A stretch of DNA of 64,000 bases from Rugalucina vietnamica. Lineage: Eukaryota > Mollusca > Bivalvia > Lucinida > Lucinidae. Below are positions 23,158 through 34,529 of the stretch, one piece after another; the first letter of the stretch is position 1; each line of letters begins with the position of its first letter. The notes beneath the pieces were generated by a model. It saw nothing but the letters and a program-made list of their open reading frames with translations. It was not told the DNA's origin and did no database searches. The stretch is from the NCBI GenBank assembly GCA_964017185.1, contig OZ024874.1, positions 33,766,721 through 33,830,720 of the forward strand, in the 5' to 3' direction. The position numbers and the translations under genes are program-made.

Positions 23158-25331
23158 TATTTGGCGCCCAGGGATCTCCATCGTCGGGCAGCTTACTGAA
23201 TCTGTGAGTCCTGGTTTTTGATTCATCAGGATGTTTATCATGATTTATTTGTTTGTGTTGATGATTCATTTACTAGTTAGAGATTCACCACGAGGACCGA
23301 AGAACTAACTAAATGTTATGAACCACTGCAGAAGCTGAGGGTGAGGTTACGGCCGTGTAAAATCGATTTAAACCCGCCAGTAACTTTGTGTTACTGATCG
23401 TTCCAAGTCGATACTTCTGTGGTGGTTTTTAGCTCACCTGAGCCGAAGGCTCATAGGTGAGCTTATAGTATACCCATGCTCCGTCGTCCGTCCGTCGTCC
23501 GTCCGTCGTCCACAATTTCAAAGATCTTCTTCTCTGAAACCGCTGGGCCGATTGTTCTCATATTACACATACACCATCTACAGATAGGGGGAAAGAATAA
23601 TTGTGTTTTTTGTTTTGATCGGATAAGGACTTTGGTTGCTATGGCAACTTATGCTTCCCATAGACTTATAATGGAAAAAAGTGAAAATTGCAAGTTTTTG
23701 CTGTCTTGTTGGAGATATTTGAATTTTGTTTTTGCAGATATGTTTATTGAGTAGTCCTCTACGTTTCATGTGACTTTTGTCCTAATCCTTCATTTTGATT
23801 GGTTGCAGGGGCCCCATATAGGGCAAAATTTTGAAAAACATTCAAAAATCTTCTTCTCAGAAACTGTCAAGGGGATGAAGCCTATACTTTGTATACATGT
23901 TCCTGACAGTGGCCTCTACATAATTTGTGTTTTTTATTCCCGGCGGATAAGAACTCTGGTTGCTATGGCAACTTATAGTTTCCATAGACTTATAATGGGA
24001 AAAGTGTAAATCGGCTATTTTTCCGCTAAAATTGCAGACATTTGAATTTTGTTTTTGCAGAAATGTTTATTGAGTAGTGTTTGACGTTTCTTGCGAGTTT
24101 TGTCCTAATCCTTTATTTTGATTGGTTGCTGGGGCCCCATAAAGGGCAAAATTTTGAAAAAAAACATTCAAAAATCTTCTCCTCAGAAACTGTCAAGTGG
24201 ATGAATCCTGTACTTTGTATACATGTTCCTGACAGTAGCCTCTAAATAATTTGTGTTTTTTATTCCAGTCGGCTTAGAACTCTGGTTGCTATGGTAACTT
24301 TAATTTTCCATAGACTTATAATGGGAAAAGTGGAAATTAGCTATTTTTTGAAAACTATTGCAGCCTGAGATCTGAAAAGTGGTAGATGCAAACAACTAAT
24401 GGATTAGATGAAGCTATATGATTAATTTAGGTCAAGGTCATCTCTTGACCTTGGCCGTTCTGTCGTCCATACACACTTTTCAAAGATTTTTTTCTCTGAA
24501 ACCACTTGGCCAATCAAAGCCAAATTTTATATGAAGCATCTATAGGAAGTGGGAACCAATGTATATATAAATAATCCAGGTCACATGACCAAGATGGCCG
24601 CCATGCCCATATATGGTAAAAACCCTGAAAATATCTTCTTCTCCAGAACTGGTGGATCGATTTTAACGAAACTTTGCATGAAGTATGGATGACTCAAGTA
24701 CTACAATGTATATATAAAACATGACCCTGTGGTGACCTTGGCCTATTTTATGGCAAGGTCAACATAGGTCGTCAATGCATTTGAATGGGGAAAATGTCAT
24801 TTTAAGTGAAAGTCTTGCAGGAAATGGGCAGTAGGACTGAAATTTAATGATTCTGAAAAACAAATGGACCCCAGGGGCTCATCTGCTTTTAAAATGTTAT
24901 TTGAAGGGGAAAATCAGCAGGAAATTGGCAAATGTACAGAATATTGATTATTCTGAAAAAAGAAAATGGCCAAAGGGCTTCATCTGCCCTGCACTGGGGT
25001 TAAATACCATAATATTCAAATATGTTTATTGGTATATGAAGCAGATCTCAGGTGAGCGTTTACAGGACCATTGGTCCTCTGGTTTTTGTTTTATGTCTTG
25101 GTGTTTAAAATATTTTTGTGCTGTTGGCGCCTTATGTATGTTTGCATATTTTTAGTTAAGTTAAGGTAACTGAGTGGCCACCTATTGGGAAAATAGCTGC
25201 TCATTCGGCTTACGAAGTGTTTTCATGGTATAAGTGCCTGATTGTTAGTTTGGTTTTTTCCCACCTTGGTTTTTGGAGTGGGAGTCTTTTTCTGATTGCG
25301 CCTTTTCCTGATCTTTGCCTACTTGTACTTT
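23158..25331. mobile_element. Insertion of unknown class inside the 125-bp array
   Basis: Array sequence stops at AACAAACTTC (23157) and resumes at CTTTCAAAGTATG (about 25335). The flanking parts (23158-23429 and 25083-25331) are unique and non-coding in appearance; most of the centre is a Helentron-like copy (23430-25082). A short ACTT duplication may be the TSD. No clear TIR. Confidence 0.5.
23430..25082 (+). mobile_element. Helentron-like element, copy F
   Basis: The 5' hairpin TAGCTCACCTGAGCCGAAGG follows GGTTTT. It combines the roughly 300-bp GGATAAG-type units (as copies D/E) with the AGGTCACATGACC/AAGATGGCCGCC module at about 24580-24605. The 3' end CAGATCTCAGGTGAGCG, then ACAGGACCATTGGTCCTCTGG (about 25043-25082), is followed by TTTT. 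A complete reference copy for the family. Confidence 0.85.
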
Positions 25332-25342
25332 TTTTCTTTCAA

Positions 25343-26900
25343 AGTATGTTTGCGTATGACAAGACCTTTGACCCTGAAGTAGTCCTAGGTCACTGTGACC
25401 TTATTTCACGGTTCAGTGATTTTGCCTTATATCTTGACACTCAATTAGTATATTTTCATACTTTTTCAGATTATGAGTGAGTATGACCAGACCTTTGACC
25501 CCAATATACTTATAGGTCACTGTGACCTAATTTCACGGTTCAGTGACTTTGCCTTATATCTCGGCACTCAAGTGGTTTATGAACAAACTTCTTTCACACT
25601 ATGTTTGCGTATGACAAGACCTTTGACCCTGAAGTAGTCCTAGGTCACTGTGACCTAATTTCACGGTTCAGTGATTTTGCCTTATATCTTGACACTCAAT
25701 TAGTATATTTTCATACTTTTTTCAGATTATGAGTGAGTATGACCAGACCTTTGACCCCAATATACTTATAGGTGACTGTGACCTAATTTCACGGTTCAGT
25801 GACTTTGCCTTATATCTCGGTACTCAAATGGTTTATGAACAAACTTCTTTCAAAGTATGTTTGCGTATGACAAGACCTTTGACCCTGAAGTAGTCCTAGG
25901 TCACTGTGACGTAATTTCACGGCTCAGTGATTTTGCCTTATATCTTGACACTCAGTATATTTTCATACTTTTTCAGATTATGAGTGAGTATGACCAGACC
26001 TTTGACCCCAATATACTTATAGGTCACTGTGACCTAATTTCACGGTTCAGTGACTTTGCCTTATATCTCGGCACTCAAGTGGTTTATGAACAAACTTCTT
26101 TCACACTATGTTTGCGTATGACAAGACCTTTGACCCTGAAGTAGTCCTAGGTCACTGTGACCTAATTTCACGGTTCAGTGATTTTGCCTTATATCTTGAC
26201 ACTCAATTAGTATATTTTAATACTTTTTTCAGATTATGAGTGAGTATGACCAGACCTTTGACCCCAATATACTTATAGGTCACTGTGACCTTATTTCACG
26301 GTTCAGTGACTTTGCCTTATATCTCGGCACTCAAGTGGTGTATGAACAAACTTCTTTCACACTATGTTTGCGTATGACAAGACTTTTGACCCTAAAGTAG
26401 TCCTAGGTCAATATGACCTAATTTCACGGTTCAATGATTTTCCTTTATATCTCAGCACTCAATTGGTATATGAACATACTTCTTTCATGATATGTTTGCG
26501 TATGACAAGACATTTGACCGTAAAGTATTCCTGGGTCACTATGACCTAATTTCATGGTTCAGTGATTTTGCCTTATATCTCGACACTCAGTTGGTATTTT
26601 TTCATACTTCTTTTTGATTATGAATGAGTATGACCAGACCTTTAACCTAAACATACTTATAGGTCACTATGACCTAATTTCATGGTTCAGTGATTTTGCT
26701 TTATATCTCAACACTGAATGGGTATATGATCATATTTCTTTCACACTATGAGTAAGTATCACTAGACCTTTGACCCTGAAATACTTATAGGTCAGTGTGA
26801 CCTTATTTCACGGTTCAGTGATTTTGCGTTGTGTCTTGGCACTCAGTTGGTATATGAACACACTTCTTTCACAATATGAAGGAGACCTTTAAATCTTAGG
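25343..26900 (+). repeat. 125-bp (dimeric 252-bp) array with AGGTCAnnnTGACCT palindromes
   Basis: Alternating units read TGCGTATGACAAGACC and GAGTATGACCAGACC, each followed by a palindrome and CACGGTTCAGTGA. Perfect AGGTCAnnnTGACCT sites start at 25387, 25514, 25642, 26021, 26149, 26277, 26405, 26661 and 26789. One-base variants are at 23070, 25770, 25898 and 26533. The sequence is the textbook consensus of the estrogen response element (inverted repeat, 3-base spacer). Units decay toward 26900. Confidence 0.9.
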
Positions 26901-27045
26901 TAGTTATAGTTAACTTTCATGGTTCAGTGATTTTGCCTTGTTGCATCAAGGCAAAAAAGATGTATGAGCATAATGCTTTGGGTTACTGGTCGGGTTTGGC
27001 CTTATGTTTGACAAAGGTCAGAAGCAGTCGAGCACGCTGTCCTTT

Positions 27046-27416
27046 CACTATGTTATGAAGAACATGCACATATTTTCATATCTTAAAAAAAGTAGTTCTT
27101 CAAAGTAACTTACATATACTAAGCCCTGTAAAGCCTTTATCATTTTTTTCTATCCATTATTGTCCTCTCATTCCCTCATGTCTTCTACATAAACATTCTC
27201 TAGACCACTTCCTATATCCTCTTCCTGTTGCTAACTCTGAACTTGTCTGTTGTTTTGTCTTCGAATTTCTAGTTTGTAGTCATTCTGATGCCTTAGATGT
27301 TTGAAGATTTTGTTCAGATTAGATTTTTGTTTGCCTTTCAAAATTATATGCAACAGGAAAAGGAAGTAGGGTCAGAGGTCATGGGATTATGGGTAATGTT
27401 GTTTTGGTCATGTGAT
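27046..27416. other. Right interior of the 6.1-kb insertion, no gene
   Basis: No ORF or repeat structure recognised. Confidence 0.35.
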
Positions 27417-27650
27417 CATTGAAATTTCATTGAAATAGCACTGAAAATTTCAGTGATATTTCGTTGATATTTCACTGAAATTTCAATGGAATATATCATT
27501 GACATTCCACTGAAATTTCATTGACATTCCATTGAAAAATAAAAGTTCACTGACATTTCAGTGATATTTTATTGCTGATAAGGGTTCCATTGCAATTCAC
27601 TGAAATATCATTGAAATTTCAGTGATATTTCACTCATACTTTCAGTAGGG

Positions 27651-28190
27651 AACTGTTATATTTGATTAAGTGTTTGAATTTCATCTGTAATTACAGGAGA
27701 AAAAGTAATTTATCATCATATAAATAAATAGCATACACAGGGTAGGGGGGTCATAATATTATGACCCGCGGGTCACTTTTTGCGTATAATATTTTGACCC
27801 CCCCCCCCCCCCATCTACCAGTGATAATGGAAATAGATTAATGGAAATAGTTTTTGCACTTGTTTGGTTTCGTTTGTGATAACAAGAGAAAAAGGCTAAC
27901 TATTATCATTAGAAAAGTAACTTGAACATGGGGGGGGGGGGGGGTCAATATATTATGAAATTTTTATCTTTGACGAACCTTAGTAAATATATTATAATAT
28001 TCTTATTGAGTGCATACATAAGTATTCCAATGTTGTTTTAAGAAGATGACAGAAAAAATAGGGTGGGGGTCAATATTTTATAGGGGCGGGGGTCAAAATA
28101 TTATAGGGAAAAAGTGACCCGCGGGTCATTATATTATGACCCGCGGCCGCAGTCACTTTTTAGGCGGGTCAAAATATTATATAACACCGG
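27651..28190 (+). repeat. G/C-tract satellite, third block
   Basis: It resumes the unit interrupted at 21533 (CTGTTATATTTGATTAAG). It contains GGGTCATAATATTATGACC at about 27748, C and G runs (27800, 27930) and a dense cluster of GGGTCA palindromes at 28070-28175, with a GCGGCCGC site at about 28145. Confidence 0.8.
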
Positions 28191-28898
28191 TTTCAATGCC
28201 AAATTTTAACGACCAAAATAACAAAATCTGTGGACGATTTTTAAAATTTTCAAAATCTATCAGAGTCAAGTATTAAACATAAATGATCGCTGAAAATTTC
28301 AATGCGGTGCTGCTGCTATTAATGCAACTGGAGAAGAACAAAGTTTGTATGCAAATTGCATGCAAAAAGCTGAATTCCTGTTTTTCATGTTGCTGTCTTC
28401 TTGCATTTACAAAACTGAAAAGAAAATTCTTATTGCAGCAACACATTTAACATGATTTTATCATACACCATAGCAGTCAATAACACTTTCAAATAAATTA
28501 AAATGTAAAGCACAAGGTCGTAATATGACATTTAATTTGGTGTTAATAAAGTGTGATTTTGTGAAATGAGGGTACCTTTACTCATGCTGCGTCTGTGTGA
28601 AAAGTATCACACATTTTTAAATGCAGAAACTCACAGAGCCACTGTTAGACATTGGTTTACTCATGATCATGAATTGTAATTGATTGGCTTTTACTTCCTA
28701 AACTAGAAGGAAAAAACTATAAGGCGGCCTCTTATTTTTTTTCAGTGTATGACACTAGGATACTAGCGATGTGTAAATCCTTAGACAGAAATCATTATGC
28801 GTTGTACTACAAGTAAATTGTGCGCGTTTCAACAAAATAAATTTGGACATTATAATAATATTGTTGTAATTTTTCTGTGTCCTACTATCTCCCCCTAG
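28191..28898. other. Putative intron upstream of the CARF-like exon
   Basis: Single-copy-looking AT-rich sequence with no repeat structure. It ends in a good acceptor: a pyrimidine-rich TTTTTCTGTGTCCTAC then CCCCCTAG (28897-28898). Confidence 0.5.
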
Positions 28899-29071
28899 GT
28901 GATGTCCCACTACAGACCCTGGATGAGAGAGACCCAGTCAGCTCTGCTGGTATCATAGATACTGATACTGTACCCATAGCTGGTGTGGTGATGCCCCCAC
29001 CACCACCACCACCACCACAGAAACTGCCCCCAGGATGCCCAAACTGGGCTGCTAGGATGAAAGGATGTGAA
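28899..29071 (+). CDS. Internal exon of a CARF/ALS2CR8-like calcium-responsive transcription factor (partial)
   Basis: Bounded by a strong acceptor (CCCCCTAG) and a GTAAAT donor at 29072. The exon starts in the second base of a codon and ends on a whole codon. It reads DVPLQTLDERDPVSSAG, then an 8-residue proline run (CCACCACC repeats), then GCPNWAARMKGCE. In vertebrate CARF, as I recall it, a W-A-x-R-L-R-x-C-E segment opens the conserved ALS2CR8 region. The identical spacing of W, R, C and E here is the basis for the call. CARF binds a calcium-response element in promoters. Codon use is more GC-rich than the surroundings. No neighbouring exons are seen; it could instead be an isolated fragment of a multicopy CARF-like pseudogene. 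Confidence 0.55.
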
Positions 29072-29095
29072 GTAAATTTCTCATATACATATATA

Positions 29096-30685
29096 CAGGT
29101 GCGTTCACTTATCAATATACCCCTGCGATATTCAGAAATAAATTGACAACTTTTCTTGTTTTTGAACAATCGTCACTGGCAAGAAATAGACAACTGGATG
29201 AATTTGTTTATATAATATGTTAAGTATGTCTATAAATATTTACTCTGTATAAAAAACTTCCAGATCATGTGATGTTATATGCCTTAATTGATTACATAAT
29301 ATCTGGAGCCAATTTTTTTTAAAAAAAATTGCTGATATTCGAGTTTCAAAGATTCCACAAGGAACCATGGTTAATGGTTTGTAATTTTGTTTGTAAATTA
29401 TGAAAGAATAGCCATTTTTGTACTACGGCTGAAAATTTTGTGTCTTTATGAGCACTATTTACAGAGTTACATCCTGATTTCCATTTATTGTATATTTTAG
29501 AGTTTCATGATAAAGCGGTTGTTACAATATAAAAACTAAGCATGTCAGTGTTATTTTGCAAGAAAACAAATATTCTACTAGGGTGGTTATTCGACCAAAG
29601 CTTGCTAGTGGGTTCCTTCATGAGGTAAGCATGTCTTAAAGCAATTTGGAGTCACCCATGACTTTTTATTCTGCCAAAACGTGGGTTGGCATTTCATTAA
29701 CAAGTCATGATTGTTTCCTACGCACCGAGGGCTAAGTGGGCTGAATTTATTGTTGGACGCGACTCACAACTCTCCTGTTCGTAATATTGAAAACCTCTTC
29801 TATAGCGATTAAGTCACGGAAATTAACATGCCAATAAAGGATGTCAAAATGGTTCATTTGTATTTATGCAAAGCAAATGTTCTTTGCATTCATCCCTATT
29901 ATTGATATTAGATGAACCTCTGTCTTTGAATGTCCTGGTGATTTCCTTGATTTTATGCCTAAACAAGAGGATTTAAATATCATGAATATGAGCAGTGAGC
30001 GATAGCCTAAGTATGAAAGTTTCTCTGTGAAAGTCCCAGTCCCCTATGGTATTCTGTGCCGAGAAACAAATCATGAATTGTATGATGAAATGTCAACCCA
30101 CGTTTTGGCAGAATACAAAGCCATATGTGACTCCACAGTGCCTTAAGGCGTGCTTACCTCATAAAAGAACCCACTAGCAAGTTTTGTTCGTAAAACCGTC
30201 CTGGTAGAATATTAGTTTTCTTGCAAAACAACACTGACATGCTTAGTTTTATATTGTAAGAACCGTTTTACTATGAAATTCTAAAATGCACAATAAATGA
30301 AAAGCAGGCTGTAACTCTGTAAATAGTGCTCATAAAGACACCAAGTTTTCAGCCGTAGTACAAAAGTGACTATTCTTTCATAATTTATACACAAAATTAC
30401 AAACCATTAACCATGGTTCCTTGTGGAATCTTTGAACCTCGAATATCAGCGAATTTTTTGTTACAAATTTGGTTCCATATGTTATGTAATCAATTTAGGC
30501 ATACAACATCACACGATCTGGAAGTTTTTTATACAGAGTAAATATTTATAGACATACTTAACATATTATATAAACAAATTCATCCAGTTGTCTATTTCTT
30601 GCCAGTGACGATTGTTCAAAAACAAGAAAAGTTGTCAATTTATTTCTGAATATCGCAGGGGTATATTAATAAGTGAACGCACCTG
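29096..30685. mobile_element. Foldback TA-flanked element, about 640-bp TIRs
   Basis: CAGGTGCGTTCACTTAT (29096) is inverted at 30669-30685, and the two arms match for roughly 640 bp (29096-29735 against about 30040-30685) with scattered differences. TA lies on both sides (29094-29095 and 30686-30687), as for Tc1/mariner-type insertions. The loop of about 300 bp shows no ORF. It begins only 24 bp beyond the exon's splice donor. Confidence 0.85.
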
Positions 30686-31412
30686 TACAATGTATAATTA
30701 AAAATGAAGTTGTTTTTTTTTTAGCTCACCTGAGCCATTAGGCTCACAAGGTGAGCTTATAGGATGGCCATGATGCGGCATCCATCCGTCCACAATTTCA
30801 AAGATCTTCTCTGAAACTGCTTGGCAGATCTTCTCTGAAACTGCTTGGCCAATCAAAGCCAAATTTTATATGAGGCATCTATAGCAAGAGGGAACCAATG
30901 TATATATAAATAATTCAGGTCACATGACCAAGATGCCGACACACCCATATATGGTAAAAACCTTTAAAAATCTTCTTCTCCAGAACCGATGAACCAATTT
31001 CAACGAAACTTGGCATGAAGTATGGATGACTCAAGTACTACAATGTATATATAAATCATGACCCTGTGATGACCTTGACCTATTTTGTGGCAAGGTCAAC
31101 ATAGGTCGCCAATGCAATTGAATGGGGAAAAATTTTAAAATGTCATTTAAAGTAAAAGTCTTACAGGAAATGGGCAACAGGACTGAATATTAATGATTCC
31201 GAAAAAAATGGACCCCATGGGCTCATATACCCCCACCCTGGGGCAATATACATGTATATCTCCATAATAATCAAGCATCTTCTCCTCTGAAACCACTTGG
31301 CCAATCAAAGCCAAATTTTATGTGAAACATCTATAAGATGGTGTAACCAATGTATATATAAATAATCCAGGTCATCTGACCAAGATGGCCGCCATGCCCA
31401 TATATGGTAAAA

Positions 31413-32824
31413 GGGTGCTGGTCAACTCGTACTTTTTTTTTCTCGTACTGTGGTCGACTCGTACTAAAAAAACTTGTACCGCATTTTACCTTAGTCAACT
31501 CGTACTTTTTACTTTGGTCAACTTGTACTTTATAATTGGTCAAGTCGTACTTTTGCCAAATTGCACCCCATTTGTTATCTTGAGGTTAATTAGAGTAGAT
31601 AATTGTATCCAATTATGGAGCAATCAGTGAGTCTTTGTTGGGGGTTAGACTACGTTTTTCAGACATAAAAGCAAGTAAGAATTTATTCATATATTTAATT
31701 CTTGCAAAACTGGTTACAAAGATCAAAGCAACTTTATAAAATGTACAACAATAGCTTTATTAGCATTATTTTCTACTGCAGTTTAAACAAATAATAATAA
31801 AATGTCAAACTAATAAATGTGTAATGCAAGTAATTATACAAATAATCTTATTTTTATAAAACAATTTGGAGGACACAATTTAAAAATTAATTTGTTTCTA
31901 GCTAAAACGGTTTTGCAAAAATTAAAAGTGCGCTTTCTAAGATATAAAAATGTTTAATTCTAAATAAAAAGTTTTAATGCCAGCACAAGCAAGTTTACAA
32001 CCGTTAGAATGATAAAAGCACACAGCTGAGTGATAAATTTGCTAAAATAATTCGATGACACAACCTTAAAATGAGTTAATTTATAGCTAAAACATTAAAA
32101 GTTAGTTTCTAAGGTATAATTATATTGATTTATCTCTAAATAAAATAAAATATAGTTCATGCAAGTGTAACGAACGGCCGAGACAAGCCACAGAAAACCC
32201 CGTCGGTGATTATGTACAGCATTTAAAAATGAAAAGCACATGATTGAGTAACACAGTGACAGTTGCCTATGGAAACGAATTCGACCCGAATGTATTTTTA
32301 ACACAAGGATGAGCATTAATTTCAGTTTTTCTTTTATTCCCCATTTATGTTAAAATTGATAAAATCATAAAACTGATAAAACTTTAAAATAATTTAAAAG
32401 ACGCAGTCGTTTCCATTCTGCATGGTCATGTAGGTAAAATATTCAATTAACCGTTACTATTATGTAGTAAAATCCGCTCACTCAGGTGATGATTTACGGC
32501 ATGCATGTCTAAGCCTGAATATGAGATTCAGATAAATTCTGCTCACACGGTCAATGATTTTATTAACTAAAGCATAAATACGTCATGCATGTAGTGCTTG
32601 TGATTACATCTTTTTTCAAGAAAAGGCACCATAAAATGCGAAACATCATATTTATCAAATAAATATTCATAAGATATACGCATAAGATTATTTCAAAAGT
32701 ACGAGTTGACCAAAAAAAGTACGAGTTGACTAAAGGTACGAGTTTACGTCAGTACGAGTTGACCAATTGAAAAGTACGACTTGACTAGGGACGAGTTGGA
32801 AAAAGTACGAGTTGACCATAACCC
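31413..32824. mobile_element. 1.4-kb TIR element with 8-bp TSD and subterminal GTCAACTCGTAC repeats
   Basis: The TSD TGGTAAAA is exact at 31405-31412 and 32825-32832. Terminal GGGTGCTGGTCAACTCGTAC (31413) is mirrored by GTACGAGTTGACCATAACCC (32805-32824). Within about 150 bp of each end the 11-mer GTCAACTCGTA or a one-base variant recurs five to six times. Length, TSD and subterminal repeats fit a non-autonomous hAT-like element. No gene is seen inside. Confidence 0.8.
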
Positions 32825-32906
32825 TGGTAAAAACCCTTCCAAAATCTTCTCCGGAACCGATGGACCGATTTCAACGAAACTTGGCATGAAGTATTGATGA
32901 TTCAAG

Positions 32907-33063
32907 CATAGGCGTACCGCCCATTACGCACAGTACGCAAGTGCGTAATGTAAAAAAGCTAGAAGTAGCTAAAATTATGGCATTTTTTTGCCATTTTTTT
33001 TATCAAAAATTAACTTTTTTGCCCTTGGTGCGTATAAATTGAAATTTTCTGGTTACGCCTATG
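32907..33063. mobile_element. 157-bp MITE, TIR CATAGGCGTACC, TSD TCAAG
   Basis: CATAGGCGTACC at 32907 is mirrored by GGTTACGCCTATG ending 33063. TCAAG flanks both sides (32902-32906 and 33064-33068). Related Helentron-like copies are uninterrupted at this place. Confidence 0.75.
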
Positions 33064-33083
33064 TCAAGAACTACAAAGTATAT

Positions 33084-33680
33084 GGGCCAAGATCTGATAA
33101 AAGGGGTCTTATGGCAGAAAAATCAAAATTAAGATATTAATTACATATGAAAGACCAAGTTTCTCTGAGTATTTCCTGAAAATTTGAAGAGATTATCTTT
33201 ACAAATAGCAAAGATATGAAGGTTGAAGGGTATGCAGTTGATGCAATCTAAACATGACGTCATAAAACGGTTGATGACGTTTGGACGTTGATGACGTTAA
33301 CGTCTTTAAATCACTGTAATTAAAAGAAGGTAAGACTAAAATTCTCAAGATTCTATGTGTTTCTTGAGGTTTAACATCTATACTACTGCACAGACTATGC
33401 AATAGGCACGAATTCACAAACTGTTTGATAAAACATGCAAAACAAAGGGTGTACCTGGTTTTGTAAAATGAGGGTAGTCCTTATGGCACAATGGTTGCCA
33501 TGGCAACATACATGATACAAATAACGTTTGACCATAAGAAAAGTATGTGTTACAATTTTAAAGCCATATGAAATAAATATCAGAACATGCCAAATATTTC
33601 AAATTTAGATGGTTTTCAAATTTTAATAGCATAAAATGTCTTTGAATGCCCGAAGACACCTTTTTCCAGATCTGCACTCA
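33084..33680. mobile_element. 597-bp MITE, TIR with AGATCTG, TSD TATAT
   Basis: The left end GGGCCAAGATCTGATAAAAG and the right end (inverse of TGAGTGCAGATCTGGAAAAA) are imperfect TIRs. TATAT occurs at 33079-33083 and 33681-33685. Host copies have ATGTATATATAAATC here. A GACGTCA/GACGTT cluster lies at 33254-33305. Confidence 0.7.
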
Positions 33681-34529
33681 TATATAAATCATGACCCTGT
33701 GATGACCTTGACCTATTTTATGGCAAGGTCAACATAGGTCGCCAATGCATTTGAATGGGGAAATTTTTTAAAATGTCATTTAAAGTGAAAGTCTTTCAGT
33801 AGGAGTGAATATTAGTGATTTAAAAAAAAATGGTCCCCAGGAGCTCATATACCCCCACCCCGGGGCAGTATACATATTCAAACATCTTCTCCTCTGTTAC
33901 CACTTGGCCAATCAAAGCCAAATTTTATGTGTGCAGCATAAAAAATCTAGGTCATATGACCAAGATGGCCGCCATGCCCATATATGGTAAAAACCCTTCA
34001 AAAATCTTCTTCTCCAGAACCAGTGAACCAATTTCAAAAAAACGGCTTGAAGCATTGATGGCTAAAGTACTACAATGTATATATAAATCATGACCCTGTG
34101 GTGACGTTGACCTATTTTACAACAAGGTCAACATAGGTCGCTTATGCCTTTGAATGGGGAAAACTGTTAAAATGTCTTTGGTCTTGAAGATGAGATGTAG
34201 CATCAGGGACTTACATATCACATGCCTGGGAACCAAAGCTAGTTTGCAGAAACTTGGTCACACAGCCAAGATGGCTGCTACACTTGTTTTGTGCAGATCG
34301 AACTGGAACTCTGGTTGCCATGGCTACATATACATTTTAATGGTAAAAAAAAAAAAAATCTTCTTCTCTGAAACCACAAAGCCCACAGCTGTGATATTTG
34401 GTATGTGGCATTTGCTAATGGTCCTCTATATAATTTGTGCCAATCATGCCCCTGGGGCCAAATTTGGCCATGCTTCAAGGGTTGATAGTCTCCATAGACT
34501 TACTATAGGAAAACATTCAAACATCAATA

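Larger units (their letters stand above)
22056..27045 (+). mobile_element. Second Helentron-like family: AGCTCAACTGCACGAAGTGC start, GCAGTCGAGC end
   Basis: The 5' end TAGCTCAACTGCACGAAGTG (22056) sits after TTTT, followed by a CGTTCCCGTGCG microsatellite-like stretch. The end has GCAGTCGAGCACGCTGTCC (27024-27042), an internal inverted match to the start (AGCTCRACTGC). This mirrors the asymmetric terminal repeats of Helentron-derived elements. The interior has two arrays: about 175-bp units at 22157-22850 (GTTTTCTAGAAGT, CCATGGCATCGG) and the 125-bp array at 22940-23145 plus 25345-26900. A later insertion occupies about 23158-25331. Confidence 0.7.
21534..27650. mobile_element. 6.1-kb insertion with ACTGAAATTTCAGT-rich ends
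   Basis: The left end CCCCTTCTGAAAATAT (21534) and the right end (ATACTTTCAGTAGGG, to 27650) are imperfect TIRs. About 250 bp inside each end (21550-21780 and 27417-27640) is packed with palindromic ACTGAAATTTCAGTG words in varying order. Host satellite sequence is interrupted exactly here. The interior carries a second Helentron-like family and a nested insertion. No transposase gene is seen. Confidence 0.65.

Noticed and set aside
23168..23186. TGGCGCCCAGGG resembling a tRNA-Lys primer-binding site of an LTR retrotransposon
   Set aside because: Only about nine bases match, no LTR lies upstream (the flank is Helentron-like array), and no gag/pol is present.
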